Part shown: positions 1-8,022 of the stretch, piece after piece
How positions within the stretch are numbered: the first letter of the stretch is position 1
Layout: each line of letters opens with the position of its first letter
From: Chitinophaga pinensis
Lineage (GTDB): Bacteria > Bacteroidota > Bacteroidia > Flavobacteriales_D > Crocinitomicaceae
Length of the DNA stretch: 64,000 bases
Direction of reading: 5' to 3'
Assembly: GCA_945902745.1 (NCBI GenBank)
Contig: CAMDNE010000005.1
Coordinates: forward strand, 1 to 64,000
Notes under the pieces: generated by a model
What the model was told of the DNA's origin: nothing
The model's input: only the letters and a program-made list of their open reading frames with translations
Databases searched by the model: none
Made by a program: the position numbers and the translations under genes

Positions 1-26
1 ACTTTGGTGTGGATTCGGAATGATCG

Positions 27-1202
27 TTATTTTTTTCTCCGACTTTTTTCTTGAGTCAAAAGTTCCAATTCTCTCGAAGTTTGACCTTCAATTGATGAAT
101 TTTCCTCAGCCCTTCTTAATAAATATGGAATTGCTTTTTCTACTTCTCCGTAGGGAACATATTTAGAAGAATTATAATGTCCTTTTGCTAAATTAAAAGT
201 AAGGTTATCGCTCATTCCATACAATTGTGAAAAGAACACTCTCTCATAATGATTGATGATATTATTTTGTTCGATCAGTTTTAATGCCAATTCAACACTT
301 TGTTGATTATGAGTTGCCAGGCAAGTCGCAACGATAGCATATTCTTTTAAACAAATAGTAACTGCTTGATTGAAGGAATAATCCGTTTGAATTTTAGTTT
401 CAAAAACTGGACTTTTAACACCCGCAATTTCAGCATATTTTCTTTCCTTTTCCATGTATGCGCCTCGAACAAGCTTAACCCCAATTAGATATTCTTTTTC
501 TTTAGCATCTTCCACTAAGTATTCTAAATAGGCCACTCGATCTTTCATATACATCTGCAAAGTAGTATAAATCAAACTATTTGTTTTGTTGTATTTGCGC
601 ATCATTTCTTCGACAATCAAATCATAAAAATCTTGGGTGCTTTTCTCTTCAGCATCGAAATAAACTTTCACATTTTTAGATACCGCGAGGGCACAAATTT
701 CATTTACTCGTTCAATAAATTGCTCTTTTCTTCTTTTTTCTTCAGCATCACTGCTTGAATCAGAATAACCAACTGTTTTTATGAAATCAACATCTTCTAA
801 ACCTGAAAGTTTAACACCTACAAATGGCTCTTTATTTTCAAGGCTTACGAATCGGATATTTTCAAGAATTGTTTCCAAATTGATTTTAAAACTTGCCTCC
901 GAATTGTCTCCTTCAGCCACATAATCTAATACAGTATTAACATTATGTTCTTTTAATTTGTTCATCGTAATTTGTGCTTCCTTTCTGTTTTGACCTGCAC
1001 AGAATATTTTGAAAACAGTATTTTTCAGTAAAAACTTTAAGGGTATTTTATATTTCAAAATCCAGCCAGCAACTTTACTTAATATCACCACTAAAAAAGG
1101 ACGTTGAATCAATCTATAAATGAAGATTGTCTTTCTTAACTCCCCGTCATTCTTATGACTAAATGCAACTTTCACATTGTTGAGATCTACAGAATTTTCC
1201 AT
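27..1202 (-). CDS. Proline dehydrogenase
   Basis: This is a 391-residue single-domain proline dehydrogenase of the PutA/PRODH TIM-barrel family. It oxidises L-proline to pyrroline-5-carboxylate with FAD and passes electrons to the quinone pool. The diagnostic stretch GVKLVRGAYMEKER (about residues 243-256) carries the family Lys/Arg signature, and the C-terminal LLRRAEEN segment matches the helix that closes over proline. Length fits the stand-alone Bacteroidota enzyme; there is no P5C dehydrogenase domain. It is the last gene of a six-gene tight operon, 18 bases after the norB-like gene, so proline oxidation is likely co-expressed with tryptophan and tyrosine breakdown. The family call is secure; coupling to the NOR-like complex is inference. 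Confidence 0.93.
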   Translation of the reverse strand: MENSVDLNNVKVAFSHKNDGELRKTIFIYRLIQRPFLVVILSKVAGWILKYKIPLKFLLKNTVFKIFCAGQNRKEAQITMNKLKEHNVNTVLDYVAEGDNSEASFKINLETILENIRFVSLENKEPFVGVKLSGLEDVDFIKTVGYSDSSSDAEEKRRKEQFIERVNEICALAVSKNVKVYFDAEEKSTQDFYDLIVEEMMRKYNKTNSLIYTTLQMYMKDRVAYLEYLVEDAKEKEYLIGVKLVRGAYMEKERKYAEIAGVKSPVFETKIQTDYSFNQAVTICLKEYAIVATCLATHNQQSVELALKLIEQNNIINHYERVFFSQLYGMSDNLTFNLAKGHYNSSKYVPYGEVEKAIPYLLRRAEENSSIEGQTSRELELLTQEKSRRKK

Positions 1203-1220
1203 ACTCCTATTATTAATTTC

Positions 1221-2546
1221 TCATTTAACTGAAAATGCTTTTTTCAATAAATGAATTATAAACACAAAAAAACAAAGCATCAGAATACTGCCAGAAATGC
1301 CTAAAACAATGAACCAAGTTCTTAAGCTTTCCATCATTTCACCGAAGGAACATTGATCAGGATCTAGTTGCCAAATGCCTTTTAATATTCCGGAAACATC
1401 AAGAGAAACGAATAATACTAATAAGCTTAGTTGAACAATCCAAAAGGAATAATTCAATAATTTATTGGGTTGAACAGTTTGTTCATCCTTTGGAATAAGA
1501 AACATAAATGCTGCAGCAAAAAGTATCATACTATTGATCCCAATTGTTGTTCCCATGGCATGGGCAACGGTCACATGAGTTCCATGCGTATAAATATTAA
1601 TTACAGGTATTGACATTAAAAGTGCTTGACCCATATTAATGAATACCCAAAAATCTGTTGCCATCAAAAACCGATATGGAAAATAACTATAGTTCGATTT
1701 CATCTCTACAAGACTCTTCTTCCAATCATAAATAATTTTTACGAAGAAAAACCATTCGGTCATACTGATAAAATATGCGACATAGCGAATATAACTTTCT
1801 GTTGGTAAGGTATATATGTGATGCCCCCAATTGAACATCAAATTAGTTAAACCAAGAAAATACATTCCAAAGGCCAATTTGCTATATCCAATTTTACTTT
1901 CATTTTTATTTATTCGATCCATCAAATAAAATGCTGTACCATAAAGCATTTGGTTTAACGCTCCAACGATAGAACCATTTACTTTCCATTGAATAGTCAT
2001 ATCCGTAACAAAATGCTCTCTGAAATAGGGGAAAATCCACAAGTAATTTTCAATAAATATGAACAAAAAGAAAATAATCCCTGTCAACCACATCCAGACA
2101 TAAACTGGCCATTTTCCTGTTTTTCTAACTGCTAAAACGAAGTTTACTAAAAACAGTATCCATGACACTAGTATCGGTAAAGCCCAAATAGGATTAAATT
2201 CCCAATATTCTCTGCCTCCAAAATCTTCAGTGAAATAAGAATAGAAAACGCCAACTAGCGCAATAATCCACAATATCAATTGAATTTTTGATATAAGGAT
2301 TGAAATAGGTTTTTTTGAAAGCATCCATAATCCTGAGTAGACAGAACCGGTTGCTCCTAATATAATCCAAAACATTACCGAAGAAACGTGTAAAGGTCTC
2401 AATTTGCTTAAACCAAGGCTTTCCTTTAAAAAATCAGGCAAAACATATGTTAAACTAGATAACACACCTGCCAACAATCCACAAAACAATAAAATCAGGG
2501 CTGTTATTAAAAACTGCTTTCCTGGATTTTTTCTATTTTCTTTCAT
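1221..2546 (-). CDS. NorB-like haem-copper oxidoreductase subunit with atypical metal-site residues
   Basis: A 441-residue, roughly 12-helix membrane protein of the haem-copper superfamily, closest in length and layout to the catalytic subunit of cytochrome c-dependent NO reductase. It follows and overlaps a NorC-like gene by 14 nt. Seen: His53 in helix II (RPLH, low-spin haem ligand position), His242-His243 (GHH, FeB pair), Glu264, and His329 (VAHA, active-site haem ligand). Compared from memory with Pseudomonas NorB, three usually invariant positions differ. The helix VI FeB histidine and nearby glutamate appear as Gln186 and Asn190 (IQWKVNG). The second low-spin haem histidine, two residues after His329, is Met331. 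I checked these codons in the nucleotide sequence. It may be a divergent NO reductase, an NO dismutase-like enzyme, or something new. Automated annotation may call it cbb3 oxidase subunit I. Confidence 0.75.
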   Translation of the reverse strand: MKENRKNPGKQFLITALILLFCGLLAGVLSSLTYVLPDFLKESLGLSKLRPLHVSSVMFWIILGATGSVYSGLWMLSKKPISILISKIQLILWIIALVGVFYSYFTEDFGGREYWEFNPIWALPILVSWILFLVNFVLAVRKTGKWPVYVWMWLTGIIFFLFIFIENYLWIFPYFREHFVTDMTIQWKVNGSIVGALNQMLYGTAFYLMDRINKNESKIGYSKLAFGMYFLGLTNLMFNWGHHIYTLPTESYIRYVAYFISMTEWFFFVKIIYDWKKSLVEMKSNYSYFPYRFLMATDFWVFINMGQALLMSIPVINIYTHGTHVTVAHAMGTTIGINSMILFAAAFMFLIPKDEQTVQPNKLLNYSFWIVQLSLLVLFVSLDVSGILKGIWQLDPDQCSFGEMMESLRTWFIVLGISGSILMLCFFVFIIHLLKKAFSVK

Positions 2547-2955
2547 TTTGTTCTATCATTCCATTTTTGTGGATACTATAATTTCGTGGATTCGCATTGC
2601 CACTTGCATCTGTTTGTTTCAAAAATTCAATTAAAAAATTTTCTTCTGTTTTTGATAAATTAAAAGCGGGCATTTGCTTCATTCCCCCTTTAAATAAGGC
2701 TTTTAATATATCTTCATTTCCTTGGAATTTTGAATATTCGTTGGTCAAATCTGGACCGAGATATCCACCAAGACCATATAATTGATGGCAACATTGACAG
2801 TTATATTTTTGCCAAACGAGGCGACCTTCTACAGCAGAAACTTTATTGAATTCTTGTGCTTTCAATTTTTTTAATGGATACACATAGATGCTCAAAGAAA
2901 ACATAAGAAAGGCTAAACATAAAAGGCTAAAAATATGACGTACTTTAATTTTCAT
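2533..2955 (-). CDS. NorC-like membrane-anchored cytochrome c
   Basis: A 140-residue protein with one N-terminal membrane anchor (about residues 7-27) and a single haem c site, Cys53-Gln-Cys-Cys56-His57, followed by HQLYGLGGYLGPDLT. This resembles the NorC pattern of CxxCH, then a Gly-rich turn and PDLT. The MKQMPAF segment probably supplies the distal Met ligand. NorC carries electrons from soluble cytochromes to NorB. The gene overlaps the upstream acyl-CoA synthetase by 4 nt (ATGA) and the downstream norB-like gene by 14 nt, so translational coupling is likely. The extra Cys55 inside the haem motif is unusual but does not break CxxCH. A generic small oxidase cytochrome is possible, but the neighbour favours NorC. 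Confidence 0.8.
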   Translation of the reverse strand: MKIKVRHIFSLLCLAFLMFSLSIYVYPLKKLKAQEFNKVSAVEGRLVWQKYNCQCCHQLYGLGGYLGPDLTNEYSKFQGNEDILKALFKGGMKQMPAFNLSKTEENFLIEFLKQTDASGNANPRNYSIHKNGMIEQNERK

Positions 2956-5012
2956 GCATTTTGTTTTTTAATTTTTACTCGAACATCCACCGCTATCATT
3001 TGATTACCATCAGCTTTAATGGGATTTAAATCTAATTCATTAATTTCTGGTGCAATGTTTACCAAGGCGCCAATACGTGTTACAATATCAATGTATTTAG
3101 CTTCATTAAGAGCCTTTTTGTTTCTATATCCTTTGATAATTGGATAGCTTTTTAGTGTCTCAATCATTGATTTTACTTCAGCACTCGACAATGGAGCAAG
3201 AGCAGCAACTGTATCTTGCAGAAGTTCTAGAAAAATCCCCCCCAAGCCACAGATAACTAAATGTCCAAAATCTCCTTGTTTTACAGCTCCGCAGTATAAT
3301 TCTTCACCAGCAATCATTTCCTGCACTAAAATTCCTTTTGCTTCAGGTATTTGCATTAATTCTTTAAAAGCCACATTAGCTTGAGTAACATCAAGAACAT
3401 TTAATATCACTCCACCAACTTCTGTTTTATGAACAGGTCCAACTACTTTCATTACAATGGGGAAACTCAATTCTTTTTCAATTGTGATTAATTCAGAAAT
3501 CGTTGTAATCACTAATTGTTTTGCTAAATCTATACCAGCCGCTTCCATTAATTCTCTGCATACGTCAGCATTTAAAAAGCCATCAGACGATGAATTGATA
3601 ATCGCTCTAATTGCCACAATGTCCATATCAGGTAATTTTACATTTTCGAAAAGTAATTTTTTTGATGTAAAGACATGCGCAAGTGCCTTTCCTAAATTAA
3701 CTTCATCTGGAAAATTAACTCTGCCGTTTGATAGGAATTGTTTTATTTCATTTTCTGCATTTATTAAAGAAGGAAGTACAGGGAAAATTGGTTTTTGGCA
3801 GGTAATCATTTTTGATTCCAGCACATCATACACGTCCTTCACGTTGAAAAGTCCGGGGCTTCCGAACACAACGACCATTCCATCTACTTTATCAAAAGTA
3901 TCACAGAAATCTATTATTTCTCCGAGTTGAAAAGCAGTTCCCGTTGCAAGAAAATCAATAGGATTAGCAACTGAGGATCCAGAATTTAACTTATCTAAAA
4001 GTATATCTGTTTCAGAGGTTTCAAAAGCTGGAACGGATAATCCATTTGAAGTTAAAGCATCGGTTAGCATTACTGCTGAACCTCCGGCGTGAGTTATAAT
4101 TGCAATATTTTTTCCTTTTAATTCTTTGGACTGAAAAACACCAGCCACAGCAATTAATTCATCTCTACTACTACAATAGACGATTCCACATTTTTTAAAA
4201 AGTGCTCTAATGACAGTGTCAGACGATGCTAAAGCACCAGTGTGAGAAGAAGCAGCTCTGCCTCCTGCTTCAGAATAACCTGATTTTATTGCTGCAATTT
4301 TACATCCTTTTTGAATTAAAGATGTGGCATGTTTCAAAAATTTATGGGGGTTCTTAATTTGCTCAAGATAGAGCAATTTTACTCTTGGACTTTTTTCTGA
4401 GTCAAATGTAAGATCCATGAATTCTAACAACTCTTCAACTCCTGTTTGTGCTGCGTTTCCAATGGAATAGATGTTTGAAAATTTCAAGCCAGTAAGCAAT
4501 GCGGATTCCATTATAAAAACAGCTGTTGCCCCTGAACTTGAAATCATTTCACATCCCAATTTATCATATGAAGGAATAGGTGTTGTGAAGACTCCTTTGT
4601 ACGTTTCATTTATTATTCCTACGCAATTTGGTCCTATTAATGTCCCGTTTGCTTTATTAATTTTAGCTACAAGTTCCTTTTCAAGTTCAATTCCAATATG
4701 TCCCGCTTCGGAAAAGCCTGCAGAATATATTATAAAAGCCTTTGTGCCTTTTTTTATCAGATCGTCGACGGTTTGAATGCATTGATTTGACGGTATTGCA
4801 ATTATCGCCAAATCAACATTTCCAAGTTCTTTAACATCTTTAACCCATTGGACTCCATTAATGGCAATAGGTTTATGATTCACGGCGAATATCGTTCCTT
4901 TAAAATCACCATTTAAAAGATTACGGACAACTTTTCCACCAGGTTTACTTTCATTTTCAGAAGCACCAATGATCGCAATGCTGTTTGGAGCAATTAGTTG
5001 AGAGACTATCAT
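2952..5012 (-). CDS. ADP-forming acyl-CoA synthetase, fused alpha-beta
   Basis: A 686-residue NDP-forming acyl-CoA synthetase (acetate-CoA ligase, ADP-forming), which makes ATP by substrate-level phosphorylation from an acyl-CoA and releases the organic acid. Domains in order: CoA-binding Rossmann domain (about 1-130, AIIGASE near the start), two succinyl-CoA-synthetase-like domains (about 145-440) with the phosphorylated His257 in SSHTGALAS, and a C-terminal ATP-grasp domain (about 465-680, MKVVGPVHKTEVGG). The alpha and beta parts are fused in one chain. It starts directly after tyrosine phenol-lyase, with no intergenic base, and overlaps norC. Acting after amino-acid lyases it could conserve energy from pyruvate-derived acetyl-CoA or aryl-acyl-CoAs; the substrate is not readable here. 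Confidence 0.9.
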   Translation of the reverse strand: MIVSQLIAPNSIAIIGASENESKPGGKVVRNLLNGDFKGTIFAVNHKPIAINGVQWVKDVKELGNVDLAIIAIPSNQCIQTVDDLIKKGTKAFIIYSAGFSEAGHIGIELEKELVAKINKANGTLIGPNCVGIINETYKGVFTTPIPSYDKLGCEMISSSGATAVFIMESALLTGLKFSNIYSIGNAAQTGVEELLEFMDLTFDSEKSPRVKLLYLEQIKNPHKFLKHATSLIQKGCKIAAIKSGYSEAGGRAASSHTGALASSDTVIRALFKKCGIVYCSSRDELIAVAGVFQSKELKGKNIAIITHAGGSAVMLTDALTSNGLSVPAFETSETDILLDKLNSGSSVANPIDFLATGTAFQLGEIIDFCDTFDKVDGMVVVFGSPGLFNVKDVYDVLESKMITCQKPIFPVLPSLINAENEIKQFLSNGRVNFPDEVNLGKALAHVFTSKKLLFENVKLPDMDIVAIRAIINSSSDGFLNADVCRELMEAAGIDLAKQLVITTISELITIEKELSFPIVMKVVGPVHKTEVGGVILNVLDVTQANVAFKELMQIPEAKGILVQEMIAGEELYCGAVKQGDFGHLVICGLGGIFLELLQDTVAALAPLSSAEVKSMIETLKSYPIIKGYRNKKALNEAKYIDIVTRIGALVNIAPEINELDLNPIKADGNQMIAVDVRVKIKKQNA

Positions 5013-6401
5013 TTATTTTATTTTCTCAAAACGTGCTTGGAAGAATCTCAAATATTTCGGTTCATAGATCATTTTCATTCCTTTAATTTTTTTACGTCTA
5101 TCATATACCATAGCTGTTGATTCAGCAACTACATCCATGTGTGCTTGCGTATAGACACGTCTTGGAATTGTAAATCTTACTAATTCTAATTTTGGGTAAT
5201 AATTTTCACCTTTGGAATTTCTGCCTGCCGAAACAATTCCTCGTTCCATTGTTCTAACCCCTGAATCTGCATATATTTCAGCCGCCAAAGTTTGAGCTGG
5301 AAAATCATCTTGAGACAAGTGAGGTAAAAAGGCTTTCGCATCAACAAAAATTCCATGTCCTCCTATAGGTTTTACGATTGGTATTCCATATTCCTGCATC
5401 CTTTTTCCAAGATATTCAACTTGACCAATTCGCGCTTTTTGGTGGTAATCATCCAAACTTTCTTTGATTCCGACGGCAATTGCTTCCATATCTCTTCCGG
5501 CAAGTCCACCATAAGTATGCAACCCTTCATAAACTACTACTAAATTTCTAGCTTCTTCATATACATCCCATTCATTGGTTGCAAGAAAACCGCCAATGTT
5601 TACAAGCGCATCTTTCTTAGCACTCATCGTTGCACCATCAGTTAGTGAACAAATTTCGTGTACTATTTCTTTTATTGTTTTTAATAAATATCCTTTTTCT
5701 CGTTGTTGAATAAAATATGCATTTTCAGCAACTCTGGTCATATCATGGATAATTCTAATACCATGTTGAAGGGTATATTTTCTAAGTTCTTTCAAATTTT
5801 CCATGCTGATCGGTTGCCCACCAGCCATATTAACATTTGTTGCAATGCTCACATAAGGAATTTTATCAGCTCCGTATTTATTTACGATCTTCTCCAATTT
5901 ATTAAGATCAACATTTCCTTTAAAAGGAAATTCATTTAAAGCGTCATGTGCTTCATCAATAATAATATCTTCAAATTTTCCACCAGCAAGCTCTTGATGC
6001 AGTCGCGTAGTTGTGAAATACATATTGCCAGGAATGACATCTCCCTTTTTTATTAAAATTTGAGAAAGAATGTTTTCAGCTCCTCGACCTTGATGGGTTG
6101 GAATTACATATTTATAGCCATAATATGTTTGTATAGCGCGCTCCATGTTGTAATAACTTTTACTTCCAGCGTAAGATTCATCACCAGTCATAAAAGCGGC
6201 CCATTGTCGATCACTCATGGCATTTGTTCCACTATCCGTTAATAGATCAATGTATACATCTTCTGATCTTAATAAAAAAGTATTGTATCCAGCCTCTTTT
6301 AAGGCTTTGTTTCGTTGCGCTTTTGTTGTCATTTTTAACAGCTCAACCATTTTCATTTTATATGGTTCAGCCCACGCTCTTTTTTCAATTTTAAGTGTCA
6401 T
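5013..6401 (-). CDS. tpl: Tyrosine phenol-lyase
   Basis: A 462-residue PLP enzyme of the beta-eliminating lyase family, converting L-tyrosine to phenol, pyruvate and ammonia. Seen: THQGRGAEN (phosphate-binding region), Asp220 in IIHDMTR (pyridine nitrogen partner), Lys263 in TMSAKKD (PLP Schiff-base lysine), and MERGIVSAGRN with Arg387. That arginine corresponds to Arg381 of the Citrobacter enzyme, which marks tyrosine over tryptophan specificity; the neighbouring paralogue has Ile there. NMYFTTTRLHQE also matches the tyrosine enzyme. It lies 2 nt after tnaA and is immediately followed by the acyl-CoA synthetase, all in one operon. Family certain; substrate choice strong but based on a few residues. 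Confidence 0.9.
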   Translation of the reverse strand: MTLKIEKRAWAEPYKMKMVELLKMTTKAQRNKALKEAGYNTFLLRSEDVYIDLLTDSGTNAMSDRQWAAFMTGDESYAGSKSYYNMERAIQTYYGYKYVIPTHQGRGAENILSQILIKKGDVIPGNMYFTTTRLHQELAGGKFEDIIIDEAHDALNEFPFKGNVDLNKLEKIVNKYGADKIPYVSIATNVNMAGGQPISMENLKELRKYTLQHGIRIIHDMTRVAENAYFIQQREKGYLLKTIKEIVHEICSLTDGATMSAKKDALVNIGGFLATNEWDVYEEARNLVVVYEGLHTYGGLAGRDMEAIAVGIKESLDDYHQKARIGQVEYLGKRMQEYGIPIVKPIGGHGIFVDAKAFLPHLSQDDFPAQTLAAEIYADSGVRTMERGIVSAGRNSKGENYYPKLELVRFTIPRRVYTQAHMDVVAESTAMVYDRRKKIKGMKMIYEPKYLRFFQARFEKIK

Positions 6402-6403
6402 AA

Positions 6404-7795
6404 TTATAAATTTATAGGTTCAAAATGTGCAGTAAAATGTCTTAAAAATGGCGGTTCATATGTGATTTTATACCCTTCGGCTTTCTCTGTTAACTCCAAA
6501 ATATCATCAAAAACATCAAGTACAAAATCAATATGACTTTGTGTATATACTCTTCTAGGAATTGCTAAACGAACTAATTCATTTGCTGCAGGAATCAATT
6601 CACCATTTTCGTCATATTTCCCAAACATTACACTTCCAATTTCAACACAACGAATACCTCCTTTTAAGTACAAATCACACACTAAAGCATGCCCAGGATA
6701 TTGATTTACAGGAATATTAGCATATAATTTTTTAGCATCGATGTAGACTGCATGTCCACCAATCGGCCAAACAACAGGGATTCCTTTTGCTCTTAAATGT
6801 TCGCCGAGATAAGCTGTGCTCCTTATTCTGTAATGTAAATAATCTTTATCAAACACTTCCTTTAACCCAATAGCTAATGCTTCCATATCTCTTCCGGAAA
6901 GACCTCCATATGTCGTAAAACCTTCTGAAATGATGAGCATGTTTTTGCATTTAACAGAAAGTGCTTCATCCTTAACCGTAAGAAGACCACCCATATTTAC
7001 AAGTCCATCTTTTTTAGCACTCATGATAAAGGCATCACCAAGATTTAACATTTCTTTTGCTATCTCCTCATATGTCAAATGACTATATTCTTTTTCTCGG
7101 TGATGAACGAAATAACTATTTTCAGCAATTCTACATCCATCAATAACCATTAAGACACCGTGATTATCACAAATTTTTCTAACAGCTTTCATGTTGGCCA
7201 TACTAACTGGTTGACCACCTGAAGAATTATTCGTAACAGTCATAATTACAGCGGCAATAGACACAGAACCATATTGTTGAATCAATTCCTCCAATTTTAA
7301 CAGGTCAATGTTTCCTTTAAAAGGCAAATCTATTTGGTTGTCTTTTGCTTCTTCACAAACAATATCAATAGCCATTGCTCCGGTATATTCAATGTTTGCG
7401 CGCGTAGTATCAAAGTGCGTATTGCTGATAAATACTTTATCCTTGCCACCTAGTATACTGTACAAAATTCTTTCTGCTGCTCTACCTTGATGTGTTGGCA
7501 AGATATAAGGCATTCCAGTTAATTCCTTCACGACACTTTCTAAATGCTCCCAACTTCTCGCTCCAGCATAACTTTCATCACCCATCATAATTCCGCTCCA
7601 CTGTTTATCACTCATAGCGCCTGTTCCACTATCTGTCAAAAGATCAATAAACACATCTTTTGATTTCAGAAGAAACGTATTATAACCAGCTTCTTTAAGG
7701 GTTTTCTCTCGATAATTTTCAGTTGTAACTTTTAAAGGCTCAACCATTTTAATTTTAAATGGCTCTGTCAATGTGCGCAATCTATTTTTATCCAT
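6404..7795 (-). CDS. tnaA: Tryptophanase
   Basis: A 463-residue PLP-dependent tryptophan indole-lyase giving indole, pyruvate and ammonia. It is a paralogue of the adjacent tyrosine phenol-lyase. The PLP lysine lies in IMSAKKDGLVN, the pyridine-N aspartate in MVIDGCRIAEN, and the specificity region reads CVEIGSVMFGK. The Ile takes the place of the Arg that defines tyrosine phenol-lyase, as in Escherichia coli TnaA. The C-terminal FLRHFTAHF matches the conserved tryptophanase tail. It is the first gene of the operon. There is no obvious TnaC-type leader peptide in the 227-base upstream region, which instead holds two palindromic sites and a -7 element. Indole could also act as a signal; that is inference. 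Confidence 0.92.
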   Translation of the reverse strand: MDKNRLRTLTEPFKIKMVEPLKVTTENYREKTLKEAGYNTFLLKSKDVFIDLLTDSGTGAMSDKQWSGIMMGDESYAGARSWEHLESVVKELTGMPYILPTHQGRAAERILYSILGGKDKVFISNTHFDTTRANIEYTGAMAIDIVCEEAKDNQIDLPFKGNIDLLKLEELIQQYGSVSIAAVIMTVTNNSSGGQPVSMANMKAVRKICDNHGVLMVIDGCRIAENSYFVHHREKEYSHLTYEEIAKEMLNLGDAFIMSAKKDGLVNMGGLLTVKDEALSVKCKNMLIISEGFTTYGGLSGRDMEALAIGLKEVFDKDYLHYRIRSTAYLGEHLRAKGIPVVWPIGGHAVYIDAKKLYANIPVNQYPGHALVCDLYLKGGIRCVEIGSVMFGKYDENGELIPAANELVRLAIPRRVYTQSHIDFVLDVFDDILELTEKAEGYKITYEPPFLRHFTAHFEPINL

Positions 7796-7821
7796 GTTTA
7801 TAATTTTTTATTTCTATTAAA

Positions 7822-7837
7822 CGGATTTATATATCCG
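7822..7837. promoter_or_regulatory. Perfect palindrome CGGAT-N6-ATCCG upstream of tnaA
   Basis: CGGAT, TTATAT, ATCCG: both 5-base arms pair perfectly. It lies 27 bases upstream of the tnaA start codon, downstream of the predicted -7 element at 7946-7953. The 5-6-5 layout fits a dimeric regulator of the CRP/FNR kind or an Rrf2 dimer. Similar sites occur at 7970, 12343 and 12904. Confidence 0.6.
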
Positions 7838-7945
7838 ATATAAAGATTTTGATTGAATTATTTTTTACTCTTTATACGTTGTTTTTGTTGATTATCGTTT
7901 GTTTTTTGTCTGTAATTCTAGTTTTTCAATAAAAAACACATTTGT

Positions 7946-7953
7946 CAAAAGTA
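7946..7953 (-). promoter_or_regulatory. Predicted -7 promoter element for the tnaA operon
   Basis: The minus strand reads TACTTTTG, matching the Bacteroidota -7 consensus TAnnTTTG. No TTG -33 element is found at the usual spacing. Instead the palindrome at 7970-7984 starts after exactly 16 intervening bases, which suggests activator-dependent or operator-controlled initiation. The resulting leader would be about 145 bases. Confidence 0.5.
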
Positions 7954-7969
7954 AAAAATAAATCTATCT

Positions 7970-7984
7970 CGGATGTTTTTATCT
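7970..7984. promoter_or_regulatory. Operator-like site, CGGATGTTTTTATCT
   Basis: Shares 14 identical bases with the site at 12343 (CGGATGTTTTTATC). The left arm is CGGAT and the right arm ATCTT is imperfect. It sits 16 bases upstream of the -7 element of the tnaA operon, as the 12343 site does for the 604-residue gene. Probably the main control site of the operon. Confidence 0.6.
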
Positions 7985-8022
7985 TATATAATAATGTGAA
8001 AAATTGAACAAAAAACTAATAA

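Noticed and set aside
1221-2546. cbb3 oxidase subunit I (CcoN)
   Set aside because: It follows and overlaps a NorC-like cytochrome and there is no ccoO or ccoP. Length and the GHH...E pattern fit the NOR group better, although residues differ from NOR as well.
7796-8022. TnaC-like leader peptide upstream of tnaA
   Set aside because: I see no short frame with a Trp codon and stop at a suitable place. The region holds palindromes and a -7 element instead.
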